Part shown: piece by piece, positions 61,340 to 64,000 of the stretch
Layout: each line of letters opens with the position of its first letter
Numbering within the stretch: the stretch's first letter is position 1
NCBI GenBank assembly: GCA_026413225.1
Contig: CM048552.1
Coordinates: 135,421,053 to 135,485,052 of the forward strand
Length of the DNA stretch: 64,000 nucleotides
Source: Otis tarda
Taxonomy: Eukaryota; Chordata; Aves; Otidiformes; Otididae
Direction: 5' to 3'
Made by a program: the position numbers and the translations under genes
The notes under the pieces: generated by a model
The model's input: the letters and a program-made list of their open reading frames with translations, nothing else
Told to the model about the DNA's origin: nothing
Database searches by the model: none

Positions 61340-64000
61340 AAACAAAGCAGCCTAATAGTTTGATGGCTTCCAGTTGACCCTGAGCAGAGATCTGGGTAAA
61401 GTTGGATGCATACTCCAGCCAAGAGTGATAGTTGTCCGTGTTGTGTATGAGACTACAATTTTAACATAGCCTTCATGGTAAACAGTGCTGTAATAAAACC
61501 TGACCTTTGCCACAACTTGCTTTACTCTCCTCTTCTTACAACCTGCTTGTGAGCAGTGAGAGGAAGGTGGGTTATCTGGATCTAGAACCAACTCAATGTG
61601 AAGACTCATACTTATTCTCACATAGGAGAATTAGCAAGGCGAACATTTTCCTTCTTCTCATTTTTGAAGAAGATCTTCAACTTTGCCAACTTGTTCCAGT
61701 TGTTCTGGGAGGCACTGACACATCACCTGTGCCATGGTCTTGCAGCTCTTTCTTGTGTGTTTGCATTGACTCTCACCACTATGCGTCCTCTGCAGGAGTG
61801 TTCACCCAGACCCTAGGAAATGCCATTGGCGGTGCCTTCTGCCACTTTCCAGGGAAGGACTTTTATAAAAAGAATGCACAGCATGAAGGAGGAAGCAGAT
61901 GCAGGCTCGCTCGGCACACTTCTCTCCAGTTCCCGGCATATGGTGGATGGTTCAAAAAACATGGATCTGAATGGTGTGAAATTCTGTTCATCCTGTATCA
62001 CAGAGAATAAATTACTTCTTTTTGGTCATATGCTGCCTGTTGTCCTGGCTTTACCCGCCTGTGCTGTTACGAAGGAATGCTTTAGACTCACAGGCTGTAC
62101 AGATCAGAACAACCCTCAGTGCTGACTTTCTGCATGAGAGGGGCTGAAGGTTTTCATTCCATCGCTTTTTTGTCCAAACCATAATTTCTGATTGTGCTTG
62201 TACCTTTAATGAAAGAAACCTAAGCCTGATTTATGGTAATAAAAGGCCAGAAAACCCAATGCAACTGTAAGCAAGTATGCTGTCTTGATGGCTACATTAT
62301 TTCATGGTCCCTGCTGCTCCCCTGTCCCGTAGCTGCTCATGGCCAGGGATGCATGGGATGTCCCAGCACCCTTCTGGGCACACGTGAGCTCCCATAGGAC
62401 ATGCAGGGCTCACTCAGGAAAGTGGGCTCCATCCTCCTTAGCCCTCTCCTATTCCCTGTAAGTCTGCACCTGCTCAAATAATCTGCAAAGCTTTTTTTTG
62501 ATGAACTAAATAAACTGAGTTTATTTTAATTTCTCAGTGTCTGGAAAGCTTCTGAGCTCTTCCCTAAAACTTCTTTAATTTGCCAGCAGCCTTTTTAAAG
62601 CCCACGCGCTGGACTGGGATAGACATTGTACATTTTGCTAAAGAAAGGTGGGAAACCATGTTCAAATTAAGCTCAAATTTAATATTTAATTTTCATGAGG
62701 TTTGTTGGCTTGTTTGACTACTCCTACTACCTAAAAATGGAGGGTTTTTTAGAGTGTTGCCAAGTCTTTAGTCTTTGCTGATCTTCCAAGGACTGAGGTA
62801 TGTTGCCTCACACACCATATACTACCTCAAAACATTTAACTGAAATAAGCAGTTAATGACATACAATGAACTTTCCCTCCAACACAATAACATAACAGCT
62901 GTCACTTTTAAATATTATAGGCGTTTATCTTTACTGACTGCTAGTGGTGGATAAACAGATTTGGAAGAAATCAACACTCAAGTGGCTTATCTCTATTAAT
63001 AGACTATTGTTGCAATACTTTCAAGCGTATAAGCTTTCTTAGCCTTTGCTTCCCTAAAAGAAATTGGAGAGGGGAAGAGTGCGTGTGTGTGTGCGTGTGC
63101 AGAATTCAGCACCTTCATGATGCTGCGACAGCTGTGGGTCTGGTTTCCTCAGCCAGAGCACAGCTCCTCCTTTTTGTTGGACCTTAGACATCTCCAGAGA
63201 GTCTCCCTGGTCTCTCACTTGCAGGCAAGTTCTCTCATCTCCATCACCCTGTGCATCTGCTCTGCTCATCCCTTAGGTCTGAATAGACTCTGCATGAGAA
63301 GATGTCGCCTCTGGGAGCTGATAATTGGCAAAAAACAGAGCACCCAGACTGCTTCCTGAAATAGGTGTGGATTTACTTACAGTGTGAAGAAGCAGTCCCA
63401 GGAAAGGGGGCAGACTGGTCACTCAGTCTTCTCCAGAAGCACCACTCAACAGGGAGGTCCTGCCCCTGGTTACATCCCACACCAGCCATATCTGGCTACC
63501 TTTTTTCCCCTCCCCATCACCCACCCTGCAGTTAGAGCTACCTCCCAACCAAAACAGAGTTTGTCCTTCAAAATAAGTGAAATTCATCTACATCATACAC
63601 TACTGGAGCTGGGCTTTCAGCAAAAAACTCAAACCGCGTCACACGAATCAGTCCCTGGGAGATTTACACCTCTGGCCCTGCACGTTGTAGTTTATATGCA
63701 TGGTACCTCCTTGCAGATACAGAGAAAGCGATGCATCTGACGGTCACCTGTGCGCTGCTCACACATCCATGCTGCATCCAGGGCAGTGAAAGCGGGTGCA
63801 AAGTCTTTCCTCCCAGGCATACTTCACACTGCTTTGTACACATCTCTGCCTACGCTTCACAGTGCGGGATTAGATCTACCTGAGCGAGTCTGGCACTGGG
63901 CTTCTTATCAGTCAGATCCTGGTGCGTGGCGAGCCTCTCTCCCTTAGCTTCCTTTTGCTCTTCTCCTGCTGAGGTGGGGTGGGGCTGCAGGGACCCACTG
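61340..64000. other. Unique non-coding sequence, no gene recognised
   Basis: A 167-codon frame (61507-62010, + strand) is the longest here but shows no domain or signal. A (GT)n stretch lies at about 63079-63100. The last kilobase is slightly GC-richer, with short frames open on the + strand (63384-63740, 63750-63947). None is recognised. No terminal exon or promoter can be supported. Confidence 0.5.
63079..63100. repeat. (GT)n microsatellite with GC interruptions
   Basis: GT units interrupted by GC at two places. Confidence 0.85.

Noticed and set aside
61507-62010. 167-codon frame on the + strand
   Set aside because: No domain, no homologue I recognise, no promoter or splice context. A frame of this length is expected by chance in 64 kb.
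1-64000. tRNA, rRNA, CRISPR arrays, endogenous retroviruses or LTRs
   Set aside because: I looked for tRNA-like cloverleaf boxes, regular spaced repeats, and paired long terminal repeats with retroviral coding motifs. None was convincing by eye.

Overview
The window reads as nuclear DNA from a bird. Five pieces of CR1, the dominant LINE of birds (also present in crocodilians and turtles), end in the family's hallmark short 3' repeats (CATAGAAT on the + strand for minus-oriented copies). Base composition is AT-leaning and CpG-poor, and there is no bacterial-style gene packing. I recognise no host protein-coding gene. The window is best read as intergenic sequence, or as the inside of a very large intron. 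I cannot name the locus.

Layout. 1-1290: unique sequence. 1291-1660: 5'-truncated CR1 on the minus strand. 1661-8492: unique sequence. 8493-8553: a short, diverged CR1 tail. 8554-16319: unique sequence holding a weak candidate exon (9135-9252) and a small CpG-rich patch with an 11-bp inverted repeat of CRE-like motifs (about 11715-11860). 16320-18233: the largest element, a CR1 copy with most of the reverse transcriptase and the C-terminal part of ORF2, 5'-truncated and frameshifted once. An 11-bp snap-back inverted repeat sits exactly at its 5' junction. 18245-28983: unique sequence with microsatellites and several conserved-looking non-coding stretches. 28984-29350: a second CR1 fragment truncated at nearly the same point as the first. 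29351-61239: unique sequence with a G-rich island (30700-31030), a purine tract followed by a pyrimidine tract (50693-50843), a GTAC-rich tandem repeat (55705-55757), a CACTG repeat and a 27-bp tandem duplication (60777-60828). 61240-61339: a CR1 tail on the plus strand. 61340-64000: unique sequence.

Function. The only coding capacity with a recognisable family is the dead CR1 ORF2. No tRNA, rRNA, CRISPR array, endogenous retrovirus or LTR was recognised. Any function of the rest would probably be regulatory (distal enhancers), but that needs alignment to other birds. The regulatory calls are low-confidence impressions from motif content and local CpG or homeobox-site density. I see no clearly new biological system. 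The most concrete oddities are the foldback at the CR1 5' junction and the CRE-like inverted repeat.
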